Positions 48,446 to 58,599 of a stretch of 64,000 nucleotides of DNA are shown here, piece after piece; the first letter of the stretch is position 1; each line of letters begins with the position of its first letter. Origin of the DNA: Candidatus Phytoplasma mali (GTDB taxonomy: Bacteria > Bacillota_I > Bacilli_A > Acholeplasmatales > Acholeplasmataceae); contig NC_011047.1 in NCBI RefSeq assembly GCF_000026205.1, forward strand, positions 186,001-250,000, written 5' to 3'. The notes beneath the pieces were generated by a model, which saw nothing but the letters and a program-made list of their open reading frames with translations, ran no database searches and was not told the origin of the DNA. The translations under genes were made by a program, and so were the position numbers.

Positions 48446-50242
48446 TTAATTTTGATTTATTTCAAAATCTAACGGTAATTTAAATTCTGTTCGAGAAGAT
48501 AAACTGTTGTCTAATATTTTTGGTCCTGGAGAAATATATTGTCTTTTGTGTTGTGATTTATAAAATTTTTGTAAATAATCATTAACTAATTTTAAACTTT
48601 TTTTACTGTCAAAATTAAAAACTTCTTTTAAAAACCAAGCTATTTTATCTTTTTTCAAACCTTTAAATAAAAAATAATATAAAATAAAATCTTCAATAAT
48701 TATTTTTTCTTGTAATAAATCATTGGCTTTTGATAAATAAATTTTTTTTAATTCTGAATCCATATTCAAATCATCAAATTCTAAATTATATAAAAATAAT
48801 TTTTGCATAAAAGTATTAGATATTCCAACATTAACATTATAAATATAATCATAAAAAAACTGAATTTTAATCTTACCTAATGCAATATCAGATAAATTAT
48901 AGGTAGCTAAAAATAAATTTTTTTTATCAAATATATCTTTATTATCAACATCTCGTAAAATATTCTTTTCAGAATTTAATAGTAATGAATGATTTTCTTT
49001 TAATATAGAAACAGTTTTTACAATATTATTGATTTCTAATTGTTTTAAAAATTGTTTAATTTTTTTAAAATGATTAATATCACTAAATTCATAATAAGGT
49101 AAAATGATAATCAAATTATTTAAATCTTTTTTTAAATTTAAAAAAACTTTATAAACAACCATTAAAGATAAAAAATCTTGAATGCTATTGGTAATATTTA
49201 AAATTACTTTAACTTTTGGTAGATAATTTAATTTATTTTGTAAAGAGTAAACTTGAAGCATATCAGCTATTTTTAATTGTTTAGATAAATTATTATTCGG
49301 GATAAATGGCAAACAATCTAAATTATTTTCAAAAATATATTTTTTCGTTTCCTTTAATTGAAAATTAACTTTTTGAAATTTAAAAAATTTATTAATTATT
49401 TGATCACCGTAAGTAGTATCAACCATTCTTTGATTTTTGATAGAATCAAGACAAACATCCACAACCAAACTAACATCTTGATCAAATAAATGTTTTTCAC
49501 CTATCAATTGACCTAAAACGGCAGCTATTTTATGATTAGAAAAAACAACATCTGTTGATGATTCTGTTATTCCACTACTAGTATAAAAATATCCTCCTAT
49601 TTGTTTACGAGAATGATTTATTACAGCCATTAAACGTTGTTCTGTTTTACCAATATGTTCAACAGAAGATGATAAATTAAAAATTATGTGAGCACCATTT
49701 AAAACTAAAAGATCACTGGGAGATTCTATAGTCCATAAATCTTGACAAATTTCAACTCCAAAAATTAAATCAAATTCTTTATTAATAAATAAAATATCAC
49801 CAAATGGAACTTTTTGTCCTAATAAAATAATTTCTGTTTGATAAAAATTTTTCCCCGATTGAAACCATCTTTTTTCATTAAACTCTTTATAATTTGGAAT
49901 AGTTTTTTTAGGAACAATGCCTAAAATACGTTTATTTTGTATAATAACTGCTACATTAAAAATTAAAGCATTAATAACTAAAGGTATTCCCAAAATATAA
50001 ATTCCTTGGAAAGATGTATTATTGATTAACCATTCTAAAGCTTTAATATTTTCCTCTAAAAAATCAGTTTTAAAAAATAAATCTCCTGCACTATAACTAC
50101 TTAAACAAAGTTCTGGAAATAATACAAAACTAGATAAACTTAAATCTATAACTTTTAATATTTTTTCAGCATTAATAAAAGGATTGCAAATTTTAATATC
50201 AGGACTAGATAATTCAATTTTGATTAAACCATTTTTATACAT
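48446..50242 (-). CDS. nadE: NadE-like protein: intact amidase domain, degenerate NAD synthetase domain
   Basis: The overall layout (598 residues) is glutamine-dependent NAD synthetase. The N-terminal nitrilase-type glutaminase keeps the triad: Glu44 in FPELCLSSYSAGDLF, Lys119 in PNYKEFNEKRWF and Cys166 in GVEICQDLW. The C-terminal half aligns with the synthetase, including VNVGISNTFMQKL and the closing KRQYISPGPKILDNSLSSR. However, the ATP-binding loop SGG-x-DS is replaced by ITNSIQD (about 350-356), and the usual TGDLSE reads ATYNLSD (about 446-452). Acidic and glycine residues needed for adenylation are therefore missing. It may be catalytically dead for NAD synthesis, may work as a glutaminase partner, or may be an unusually diverged enzyme. 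The long open frame argues for selection. Confidence 0.85.
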   Translation of the reverse strand: MYKNGLIKIELSSPDIKICNPFINAEKILKVIDLSLSSFVLFPELCLSSYSAGDLFFKTDFLEENIKALEWLINNTSFQGIYILGIPLVINALIFNVAVIIQNKRILGIVPKKTIPNYKEFNEKRWFQSGKNFYQTEIILLGQKVPFGDILFINKEFDLIFGVEICQDLWTIESPSDLLVLNGAHIIFNLSSSVEHIGKTEQRLMAVINHSRKQIGGYFYTSSGITESSTDVVFSNHKIAAVLGQLIGEKHLFDQDVSLVVDVCLDSIKNQRMVDTTYGDQIINKFFKFQKVNFQLKETKKYIFENNLDCLPFIPNNNLSKQLKIADMLQVYSLQNKLNYLPKVKVILNITNSIQDFLSLMVVYKVFLNLKKDLNNLIIILPYYEFSDINHFKKIKQFLKQLEINNIVKTVSILKENHSLLLNSEKNILRDVDNKDIFDKKNLFLATYNLSDIALGKIKIQFFYDYIYNVNVGISNTFMQKLFLYNLEFDDLNMDSELKKIYLSKANDLLQEKIIIEDFILYYFLFKGLKKDKIAWFLKEVFNFDSKKSLKLVNDYLQKFYKSQHKRQYISPGPKILDNSLSSRTEFKLPLDFEINQN

Positions 50243-50683
50243 AATTATAATTAAAAACCTTTCTATATTTTTTTAAAAAAATAAATCTCATTATATTAGT
50301 ATTTATTAATCTTTCTAAAATTTAATTAAAAAAACAATTTACAATTTTAAATTATAATTTATTAGAAAAAATATTATCAATATTAATAATATTATATATA
50401 TTTTTTAATAAAATTTTATCATAAAAATTTAATCTTTTAAAATTTTTTTAAAAAATAAGTAATATTTATTTTTTATAAATTTGACATTTTTTTTTAACTA
50501 TATTATAATTAAATTTGATGTTATATACAATAATTTATTATTTTTGAATTTTAAAAATTAATGAAAATATCATCATTAAAAAAACATTATTTATAAAACA
50601 TCGTAATTTCATTAAGATATAATAAATATTTAAATTTCATAACATTTTAATGCATTTTAAAAATTTAAAAAAAAGGGGTGAAG
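50243..50683. other. groESL promoter region
   Basis: The stretch holds the diverged starts of nadE-like (-) and groES (+). A consensus promoter is at 50481-50509, giving a groES leader of about 170 nt. I looked for the HrcA operator (CIRCE, TTAGCACTC-N9-GAGTGCTAA) and found none. Confidence 0.6.
50481..50509 (+). promoter_or_regulatory. Consensus sigma70 promoter of groES-groEL
   Basis: TTGACA (50481-50486) and TATAAT (50504-50509) match the consensus exactly with a 17-base spacer, the best promoter match I see in the window. A strong constitutive promoter with no heat-shock operator suggests high basal chaperonin levels. Confidence 0.85.
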
Positions 50684-50941
50684 ATGTTGATTAGACCTTT
50701 AGAAGATAATGTAATTTTAGAATTTAAAATTGAAAAAAATACTACAGATAGCGGAATTATTGTAAATACTCAAGAAAAAGAAAAATCATCAGTTGGAATA
50801 GTTATTGCAGTAGGACCAAAAGTATCAGAAATTAAAAAAAATGATGAAGTAATTTACAAAAATTATTCAGGTAATAAAATTAAAATTGAAGAAAAAGAAT
50901 ATTTAGTAATTTCTTCGAAAGATATTTTAGCTCTATTGTAA
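50684..50941 (+). CDS. groES: Co-chaperonin GroES
   Basis: The 85-residue cap of the chaperonin begins MLIRPLEDNVILEF. I start at ATG 50684, six bases after AAGGGG; the frame could begin two codons earlier at a GTG that directly touches that site, which is unlikely. The mobile loop region (around residues 15-32, EKNTTDSGIIV) and DEVIYKNYSGNKI are recognisable. The chain is slightly shorter than the usual 94-97 residues. It lies 177 nt upstream of groEL. Confidence 0.94.
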   Translation: MLIRPLEDNVILEFKIEKNTTDSGIIVNTQEKEKSSVGIVIAVGPKVSEIKKNDEVIYKNYSGNKIKIEEKEYLVISSKDILALL

Positions 50942-51109
50942 AATAATTTTTTAAAAAAAGTTTATAAATAAATGTCGTTATTATTAACATTTATTATAAA
51001 ATTAAAAATAAATTTTTAAAATAAAAAACAATAATAAATACTTAAAAAGTAAATTAAATTGCTAAAAATATTAATAATTGAAAAAATAAATTAAATACGA
51101 AAGGAGTAA

Positions 51110-52729
<1,620 letters not shown>

Positions 52730-52763
52730 TAAAATTTAAATATTTTATCATAAAAAATAATAT

Positions 52764-52803
52764 AAAAAGCTAAATTATTTAAAAAATAATTTAGCTTTTT
52801 TTT
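52764..52803 (+). terminator. Terminator of groES-groEL
   Basis: A 17-bp perfect stem (52764-52780 with 52784-52800; core AGCTAAATTATTT) with a 3-nt loop is followed by a T run. It lies 35 nt after the groEL stop. Confidence 0.85.
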
Positions 52804-53455
52804 GTATAAAAAAATAATTTAATTTGCCTAGTACAATATTTTAAAAAAATTAAAATATATTTTTTTATATTTTAATAATGAATAAAAATTAAATTTATAA
52901 AAACTAGAAAGAAAAAAATAGTTTAATGTTAATAAAAATTTGAAAAATAATTTTTTTATTTATTATGAAATTAAATTTAATAAATGGTTTTTTTATTTTT
53001 TTTAAAAGTCTAAAAAATGCAACACTTCACAATTTTATGAATAGTATAAAATTCATCAAATTTTCTTTCATTTGTTAAATGATTATTTTGAAATTTTACT
53101 ATATCGATATGTGGATATTCAATTTCAAGTTGATTAATTATAATGTGGTATTTCTATTTTGGGAGTTTGATATTGTTGTTTAATGGTATTAATAATTTTC
53201 ATCGTGTCATTATTAAAACATCGTGATAATGAAGTTGAATCAGAGTTAGTGTCAGAACAATAAGCGATAATTTTTTCCGATTCGAAAAACAAAATTGGAA
53301 TTTTATTAACCGTTGGTTTTGTAATTTCTGAATTAATTTTAGATGAAATTAAAGGTTTAATATTGGTGGCAGTAGGTTTGCAATAGGTAGCACTAAGTTT
53401 AACTAAGATTTTATTTTATTAGAAAATAATGCATGAACAAATTTTAAAATTAAAT
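52801..53455. other. Intergenic region containing a decayed gene
   Basis: Apart from the pseudogene at 53010-53430 listed below, I see only AT-rich spacer. The nrdF stop is at 53456 on the minus strand; no clean terminator for it is visible. Confidence 0.5.
53010..53430 (-). pseudogene. Remnant of a Toprim-like protein from a mobile element
   Basis: Reading the minus strand, one frame runs from about 53420 to a TAA at 53134 and contains KIPILFFESEKIIAYCSD and TIKQQYQTPKIEIPHYN. A second frame then continues INQLEIEYPHIDIVKF and FDEFYTIHK to a stop at 53010. The break falls where a Toprim domain would have its DND-type acidic motif. The pieces look like the FESxxD...SL...IDNDxAG pattern of Toprim-like primase or relaxase accessory proteins. 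No start or full domain survives. The family call is tentative; that it is a broken gene is clear. Confidence 0.45.
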
Positions 53456-54502
53456 TTAATTAATTTTTGGTTCAACAAAAACAAAATCACTATCTTGTAA
53501 ACTTTCAGATCTCATTTTTTGATAACCATTACCTTTCATAGAAAAGTTATCCATGGTTTTAGTTTCAGTATTCAAACCATTTAAAATCACTGGATTTACT
53601 TCTTCCTTTTCAAAATAAGGATTAAAACCTAAATTCATTAAAGCTTTATTAGCGTTATAACGTACAAATTTATTAACATCATTAATTAAATAATGTTCAT
53701 TATAAACACTTTTTACTAAAGCAATTTGTTCTTGATAAAAGTATTTTAATAAATCATACATCCATTTTGATAATTCATCTTTAATTAATTTATCGAAAGA
53801 ATTATAAATATTTAAAGCTAATCTAGCAATATAAACTCCATGCACACTTTCATCTCTAATAATTAAATTAATAATTTCACCTGATTGCATTAATTTACCT
53901 TGACTATAAAAAAACAAAGGATAATAAAAACCACTGTAAAATAGCCAAGTTTCTAGAAAAACAGAAGTGACCATAGCTTTCCATTGATATTTTTTAAAAA
54001 TTAAATCGGTTATATTTTCATCATTATATTTACGTTGAAAAATTTTTTTTTCTAAATCTTCATAAACATCAATAATTTTACCAATAATATTTTGTAAATA
54101 TTTTTGATTACCTCCCCAAACAAATAAATCATCAATTTCTTTACTGTTTAATAAAGTCATAAAAATATTTGAATAACTTTTAGCATGAACTGCATTTTCC
54201 ATTGCACCCATAAAATTAAGTGTCGCTTTTTTTTGATGTTCTTCTTTTTTGAATGAAGAAGAAATAATGAACATTCCAGAATCACCTTGATAAGTATCTA
54301 AAAAAGTTAAAATTAATAAATTTTTAGAATAAACATTTTTTTCAAATTTACTTAGATCTTTCCAAGTTTGCAAATCCCCTTGTAAACTAATATCTTCAGG
54401 ACGCCAAAATTGACTTAAATTTTGTTCATAAAAAAAATGAGTATAAGGATCTTCGAATTGATTCCAATTGGCACCAATATAATTAATATCTTTATTTTTC
54501 AT
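53456..54502 (-). CDS. nrdF: Ribonucleotide reductase class Ib, small subunit NrdF
   Basis: The 348-residue ferritin-like subunit holds the radical cofactor for NrdE. Expected metal ligands seen: D69 (TFLDTYQ), H106 and E102 in MENAVHAKSY, E in FLETWLFYSGF, and E and H in IIRDESVHG. The radical tyrosine is Y110. In most NrdF the first helix reads E-x-x-H, but here it is E-x-x-x-H, one residue longer, with Asn at the usual Glu position. It lies 39 nt after the NrdI-NrdE fusion and is clearly its partner. NrdF of this type normally uses a dimanganese or diiron site activated by NrdI. Confidence 0.94.
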   Translation of the reverse strand: MKNKDINYIGANWNQFEDPYTHFFYEQNLSQFWRPEDISLQGDLQTWKDLSKFEKNVYSKNLLILTFLDTYQGDSGMFIISSSFKKEEHQKKATLNFMGAMENAVHAKSYSNIFMTLLNSKEIDDLFVWGGNQKYLQNIIGKIIDVYEDLEKKIFQRKYNDENITDLIFKKYQWKAMVTSVFLETWLFYSGFYYPLFFYSQGKLMQSGEIINLIIRDESVHGVYIARLALNIYNSFDKLIKDELSKWMYDLLKYFYQEQIALVKSVYNEHYLINDVNKFVRYNANKALMNLGFNPYFEKEEVNPVILNGLNTETKTMDNFSMKGNGYQKMRSESLQDSDFVFVEPKIN

Positions 54503-54541
54503 TATTAAACTTTCTTGTTTTTATTTTTTTAATAATTTTAT

Positions 54542-57034
54542 TTAAACTCCACAAGCTTCACATTCATTAACTTTTAATTTTTGAGTTCGTGTATAATATA
54601 AAGTTTTAATACCTTGATAATGTGCATATAAATAATATTTTTGTAATTCTCTAGTTGTAATATCGGATGTAATACCTAATTCAAATGAAATTCCTTGATC
54701 AATGTGTTTTTGTGCAGTTGCTATAACATCAATTAAACGATACTTATTAATTTTATAAGCAGTTTCATACATAAAAGAAAATTGTTCTAAACCAGGAGTA
54801 GGAAAATATGTTTTAGAATTACCATAAGTTCTTTCTTCAATTAATTGTTTAATTGGGGTTAAAGAAGGAGTAGTGCTCATAATATAACCAATTGAACCAT
54901 TCGGGGCAACCGCTAAACGATGTGAATTATAAAGACCATATTTAATAACGTTTGTTTTCAATTCTGTCCAGTCTTTATTACTAGGTAATTTAATATGTTT
55001 GAAAATATTTTTTACTTTAATATTTTTTGGTAAAATTTCACCTCGATTGTTAAAGTAACTTCCGTCAGCATATTTAGATTTCGAAAAATTAAAAAATTTT
55101 TGACCAGTAGTTTTAGCTTTTTGCATTGAATGTAGTAGACTATAATAATTAACTGCGTTAAAAAATACGTCAATTAAATCTAAATCTTCTTCACTACCAA
55201 AAAAAATAAAATTTTTTGCAATAAATTCGTGATGTCCCATAATGCCAAAACCAACACTACGATTTAAACGATTAGCTTTAGCAACTCCAGGAACATAAGC
55301 AATATCAGTATTTAAAGCAACGGAATTCATTACTTCCATAGCCATAAATACTGTTTCTTTGATTGAGTTATTTTTAATCATATTACCCATGTGACCAGAA
55401 GATAAATTACAAGAAATATCCATTCCAATTCTATCTTCTTCTCTTTTATCATAATCGGCATAATGAGAAGTAATCGTTGGTTGTAAAATTTCGGTACATA
55501 AATTAGAAAATTTAATTGGTAAATTCAACATATTATTTTTATTGACATTATCACAATACATAATATAAGGATAACCTGATTCGCCTTGTAATTGGGCAAT
55601 TAAATCTAATAAATTACGCGGATTAATGATTTTCTTTTTAATTTTTGAATTTTTGACTAAAATATCATACCAATAATCCATATTAATACTAATATCAGCA
55701 AAATTTTGACCATATTCTAAAAAAACAGTATGAGGATAAAATATATACATCATTTCATTATTTTTAGCTAATTCTAACATTTTATCAGGAATTACAACTC
55801 CTAGAGATAAAGTTTTAACTCGCACATCTTCATCGGCATTTAATTTTTTAGTATTTAAAAAATCTTTAATATCAGCATGAAAAACATTTAAATAAACCGC
55901 GCCAGCACCATTTCTTTGACCCATTTGATCAGCATATCTAAACCCATGATCAAGTAACTTACAAACCCCAACTACCCCTTTACAAACATTGGCATTTTTT
56001 TTAATTGTTTCTCCTTTGGCACGTAAATTACTCAAATTAATTGAAACTCCGCCACCAATTTTTGAAAGTTGCATAGAAAATTCAAAAATACGCGCAATAT
56101 CGTTTAAAGAATCGCCACCTTCAATTAAAAAACAAGAAACAAATTCGCCACGATATTTTTTTCCGCTATTAAGTAAAGTTGGAGTCGCAGGAGTGAAATT
56201 TTGTTGAATTAATGATTTTATTAATTTTTTAGCAAGTATAAAATTACCATGTGCATGATACAAAGCATTAACAACTAAACGATCTTCATAAGTTTCTAAA
56301 TATTTTGTTTTATTTCTATTTTTTAAAGCGTAATCATTATAAAATTTAAAAATACCCATAAAACTAGCAAATTGAAATTTTTCTGCATAAGCTATTTGAT
56401 AAATAGTTTTTATTTGTTCATAAGTGTAATGATTAAAAAAATCTTTTTCATAATAATTATTTTCTAATAAATAATCTATTTTAGCTTTTAAACTATAAAA
56501 ATATTTTAATTTAGGCTTTATTTCTTCTTTAAAATAAATTTCTAACGCTTCTTGATCTTTGGTTAAATCTTTAATATTCCCATTTTCATCAATAACTTGG
56601 TTATTTAACATAATCCACTTAGGAATGACATTTTTTTGACCATTTTTATAAATATAATCAGATAACCATTTTTTTAAATACAAAACATCTTCATCAAAAC
56701 CACTACCTTCAAATTTTAAAACCAAAGGAATACTAAAATTAGAAGCAATTAAATCTCCCGCTTTACCAAAATTAGAACCCCAATTTTTATTTCCAGAAAC
56801 AGCAACACCTATAGTAGAAGCAGAATGTTTATCTAAAAAAATTTTAGTTTCCTTTGGAATTTCACCAAAATTCACACTTTTAGTAATAAGAAAAATTGGA
56901 AGACCACTTATTAAATGTTCTTTCAATTCTAAATTAGATAAATATTCTTTTACGTGATAAAAAGAATAATTTAAGTTTTTAGCCATATTATAAACTTGAC
57001 CATGTTTTAAACCATCATAAACAATTTTTATCAT
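54542..57034 (-). CDS. nrdIE: Fusion of NrdI (flavodoxin-like activator) and NrdE (ribonucleotide reductase large subunit)
   Basis: One frame of 830 codons. Residues 1 to about 130 match NrdI: FLITKSVNFGEIP (48-60), GVAVSGNKNWGSNFGKAGD (76-94) and PLVLKFEGSG (103-112). The first FMN loop, DSxTGN in NrdI, is DGLKHGQ (7-13) and so partly degenerate. From about 137 the chain is class Ib NrdE: TPATPTLLNSG, catalytic-site C301 (VSCFL), the NLCTEI motif with N511, C513 and E515, C542 (ISCNL), and the C-terminal redox pair CEAC. There is no ATP-cone, as in other NrdE. In relatives nrdI, nrdE and nrdF are separate genes. The fusion would deliver the activator to the reductase complex. Confidence 0.93.
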   Translation of the reverse strand: MIKIVYDGLKHGQVYNMAKNLNYSFYHVKEYLSNLELKEHLISGLPIFLITKSVNFGEIPKETKIFLDKHSASTIGVAVSGNKNWGSNFGKAGDLIASNFSIPLVLKFEGSGFDEDVLYLKKWLSDYIYKNGQKNVIPKWIMLNNQVIDENGNIKDLTKDQEALEIYFKEEIKPKLKYFYSLKAKIDYLLENNYYEKDFFNHYTYEQIKTIYQIAYAEKFQFASFMGIFKFYNDYALKNRNKTKYLETYEDRLVVNALYHAHGNFILAKKLIKSLIQQNFTPATPTLLNSGKKYRGEFVSCFLIEGGDSLNDIARIFEFSMQLSKIGGGVSINLSNLRAKGETIKKNANVCKGVVGVCKLLDHGFRYADQMGQRNGAGAVYLNVFHADIKDFLNTKKLNADEDVRVKTLSLGVVIPDKMLELAKNNEMMYIFYPHTVFLEYGQNFADISINMDYWYDILVKNSKIKKKIINPRNLLDLIAQLQGESGYPYIMYCDNVNKNNMLNLPIKFSNLCTEILQPTITSHYADYDKREEDRIGMDISCNLSSGHMGNMIKNNSIKETVFMAMEVMNSVALNTDIAYVPGVAKANRLNRSVGFGIMGHHEFIAKNFIFFGSEEDLDLIDVFFNAVNYYSLLHSMQKAKTTGQKFFNFSKSKYADGSYFNNRGEILPKNIKVKNIFKHIKLPSNKDWTELKTNVIKYGLYNSHRLAVAPNGSIGYIMSTTPSLTPIKQLIEERTYGNSKTYFPTPGLEQFSFMYETAYKINKYRLIDVIATAQKHIDQGISFELGITSDITTRELQKYYLYAHYQGIKTLYYTRTQKLKVNECEACGV

Positions 57035-57436
57035 TTTTAAAATCCTCTCGCCGAAAAAAATTATATTAATCCATATTAACCATGTTAATAATATTATTAT
57101 CTTAATAATATTATATCATAAATAGAATTTAAAAATTTAAAAAATGATAGGATTTAAATAGTTTTATAAAGTATTTATTTAAAATTTAAATATAAAAAAA
57201 TATTTAAAATAAGCCCTAGAATAATTATTATTTTAATTTTAAAAATAATCATTATCTAAAAAAATATTTGTTTAAAAAAATCAAAACAACAGTAATTTTA
57301 TGAAATAAAGTCAAATATAATCAAAAAATATTTTTTAATTATATTTGTTGTAATTGTTCATTAAATTGAATCATTAATTGATGTAAAATTGTAAAATTCT
57401 CTTGTTGTTGTAATAATATTGATGTGGGTATATTAT
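57035..57436. other. nrdIE upstream region and 3' remnant of the effector gene
   Basis: Near nrdIE there is a TATAAT (minus strand, 57110-57115) and a small inverted repeat ATTAAC/GTTAAT at 57075-57089 that could be an operator. A terminator-like hairpin is at 57221-57255. From 57339 to 57436 lies the out-of-frame former C-terminal part of the secreted protein gene at 57437 (see finding). Confidence 0.5.
57221..57255 (-). terminator. Terminator-like hairpin downstream of the SVM effector gene
   Basis: ATAATTATTATTTT (57221-57234) pairs with AAAATAATCATTAT (57242-57255) with one mismatch. It lies 84 nt beyond the ancestral stop at 57339 on the minus strand. The flank at 57182 onwards shares about 20 bases with the flank of the decayed SVM copy at 59157. 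Confidence 0.45.
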
Positions 57437-57502
57437 TTAATGTATTTCTAAATGTTGTTGTAATAATATTGATGTGGGTATATTATTTAATGTATTTCTA
57501 AA
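57403..57502. repeat. 50-bp tandem duplication inside the effector gene
   Basis: The 50-base unit that starts TGTTGTTGTAATAATATTGA at 57403 is repeated exactly from 57453. Because 50 is not a multiple of three, the second copy shifts the reading frame of the secreted protein encoded on the minus strand. Confidence 0.9.
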
Positions 57503-57844
57503 TGTTATAATATTTTGATTATTATTTATTGTTTTATAAATTAATTCTCTTTGTTCTTCTAAATTTTTAATCATCCTTACTACTCGATAATATTTTTCAT
57601 TCAATAAAGATAAATTTTGTGGATATAAGTTTTGATTAGTATTTACTGATAACATAAATAATTGTTGTTTTTTGTTTGCAAGATAATAAGTTTTATCATT
57701 TATTTCTCTCAAATGATTTGATAATAAAATATAATTAAAATCATGATTATGATGTTCCATCGCTATAATAAAATTATTATTAATAATAAATAATATTCCT
57801 AAAAAATTAAAAAACCCAATATAAATTATTTTAAATTTAAACAT
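57437..57844 (-). CDS. Putative secreted effector with SVM-type signal peptide, C terminus truncated
   Basis: The 135-residue product has the phytoplasma SVM signal (MFKFKII...LGILFIINNNFIIA, about 1-28), so the mature protein of about 107 residues is likely secreted by the Sec system. The mature part is helical, with heptad-like stretches (RVVRMIKNLEEQRELIYKTI) and few hydrophobics. Its size and helical hairpin-like layout recall phyllogen (SAP54/PHYL1) effectors, but I cannot show sequence homology. A 50-bp tandem duplication shifts the frame so that it ends ...LLQQHLEIH; removing one copy would continue QENFTILHQLMIQF and so on for about 21 residues to a stop at 57339. A hairpin at 57892 insulates it from upstream transcription. 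Confidence 0.78.
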   Translation of the reverse strand: MFKFKIIYIGFFNFLGILFIINNNFIIAMEHHNHDFNYILLSNHLREINDKTYYLANKKQQLFMLSVNTNQNLYPQNLSLLNEKYYRVVRMIKNLEEQRELIYKTINNNQNIITFRNTLNNIPTSILLQQHLEIH

Positions 57845-57891
57845 TAATTAAAAAACCTACTTTTATTTTTGTATCTATTAATTTTATAAAA

Positions 57892-57936
57892 AACTTAAAT
57901 TAAAAATAGTTTATTTTTTTATTTTTAATTTAAGTT
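57892..57936 (-). terminator. Strong hairpin just upstream of the SVM effector gene
   Basis: A 16-bp perfect stem (57892-57907 with 57921-57936; AACTTAAATTAAAAAT) has a 13-nt loop. On the minus strand it is followed by TTTT and then the effector gene 48 nt on. It may end upstream transcription or act as a leader attenuator. Confidence 0.6.
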
Positions 57937-58046
57937 AAAATTTTGATTGGTCAATCACAAAAACACACAAATATTTCAGTTTTTCTGTTAATTATAGAAT
58001 GTGTTATACAAATTAAACAAAAAGATTGTTCTATTTCTTAAATGTT

Positions 58047-58480
58047 GTAAATAAATTTCTTTTCTATTATTTGTGGTAATAATTCCAACATTGATTTATA
58101 AAAATCATTAAATTCTTCTTTACGTTTAGAATCTCATTTATTTTTAAAAAATGTATTAAAAATAATTGCGTGATATATAATTAGAATATTTAATTAATTA
58201 AATGATTTTTGTAATCTTTTAATAATTTCGTCATTTTTATGATCCCATATTTTACATTCAATAATAAAATCTTGATCTTTTACTAATCGAATAGAAATAT
58301 AAAAACAGATATTTATAGATTGTTATTCAACAGTAATTTTTTTCAAACAAATTATTTAAAAAAAACTACAATATTATGATATGTACATTCATTAAATTGT
58401 TTAAAATCATATCGATATTTTCTAATAACAAAAAAAGAATGCCAAATAATTCCTTTAATTTTTTCTATTTTTTTATTAAT
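58047..58480 (-). pseudogene. Decayed gene, possibly a nuclease-like protein
   Basis: On the minus strand short frames read KIEKIKGIIWHSFFVIRKYR, then SIRLVKDQDFIIECKIWDH, then KRKEEFNDFYKSMLELLPQI, separated by stops and frameshifts. The IIECK-x-W pattern is like the E-x-K part of PD-(D/E)xK nucleases, but with so little left the family is a guess. That a gene once lay here is supported by the continuous sense of the pieces. Confidence 0.4.
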
Positions 58481-58599
58481 TTTAAAAAATAAAAATAACA
58501 AATTATTATTCAATAATAAAATAAAAAAATATTTTTAGAAAAATATGTTCTTAAAAGTTAATTTGGAATAAAACTATCATTATTTTAATAACATGTTAG

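Noticed and set aside
50510-50683. CIRCE/HrcA operator upstream of groES
   Set aside because: No TTAGCACTC or inverse half-site is found in the leader.
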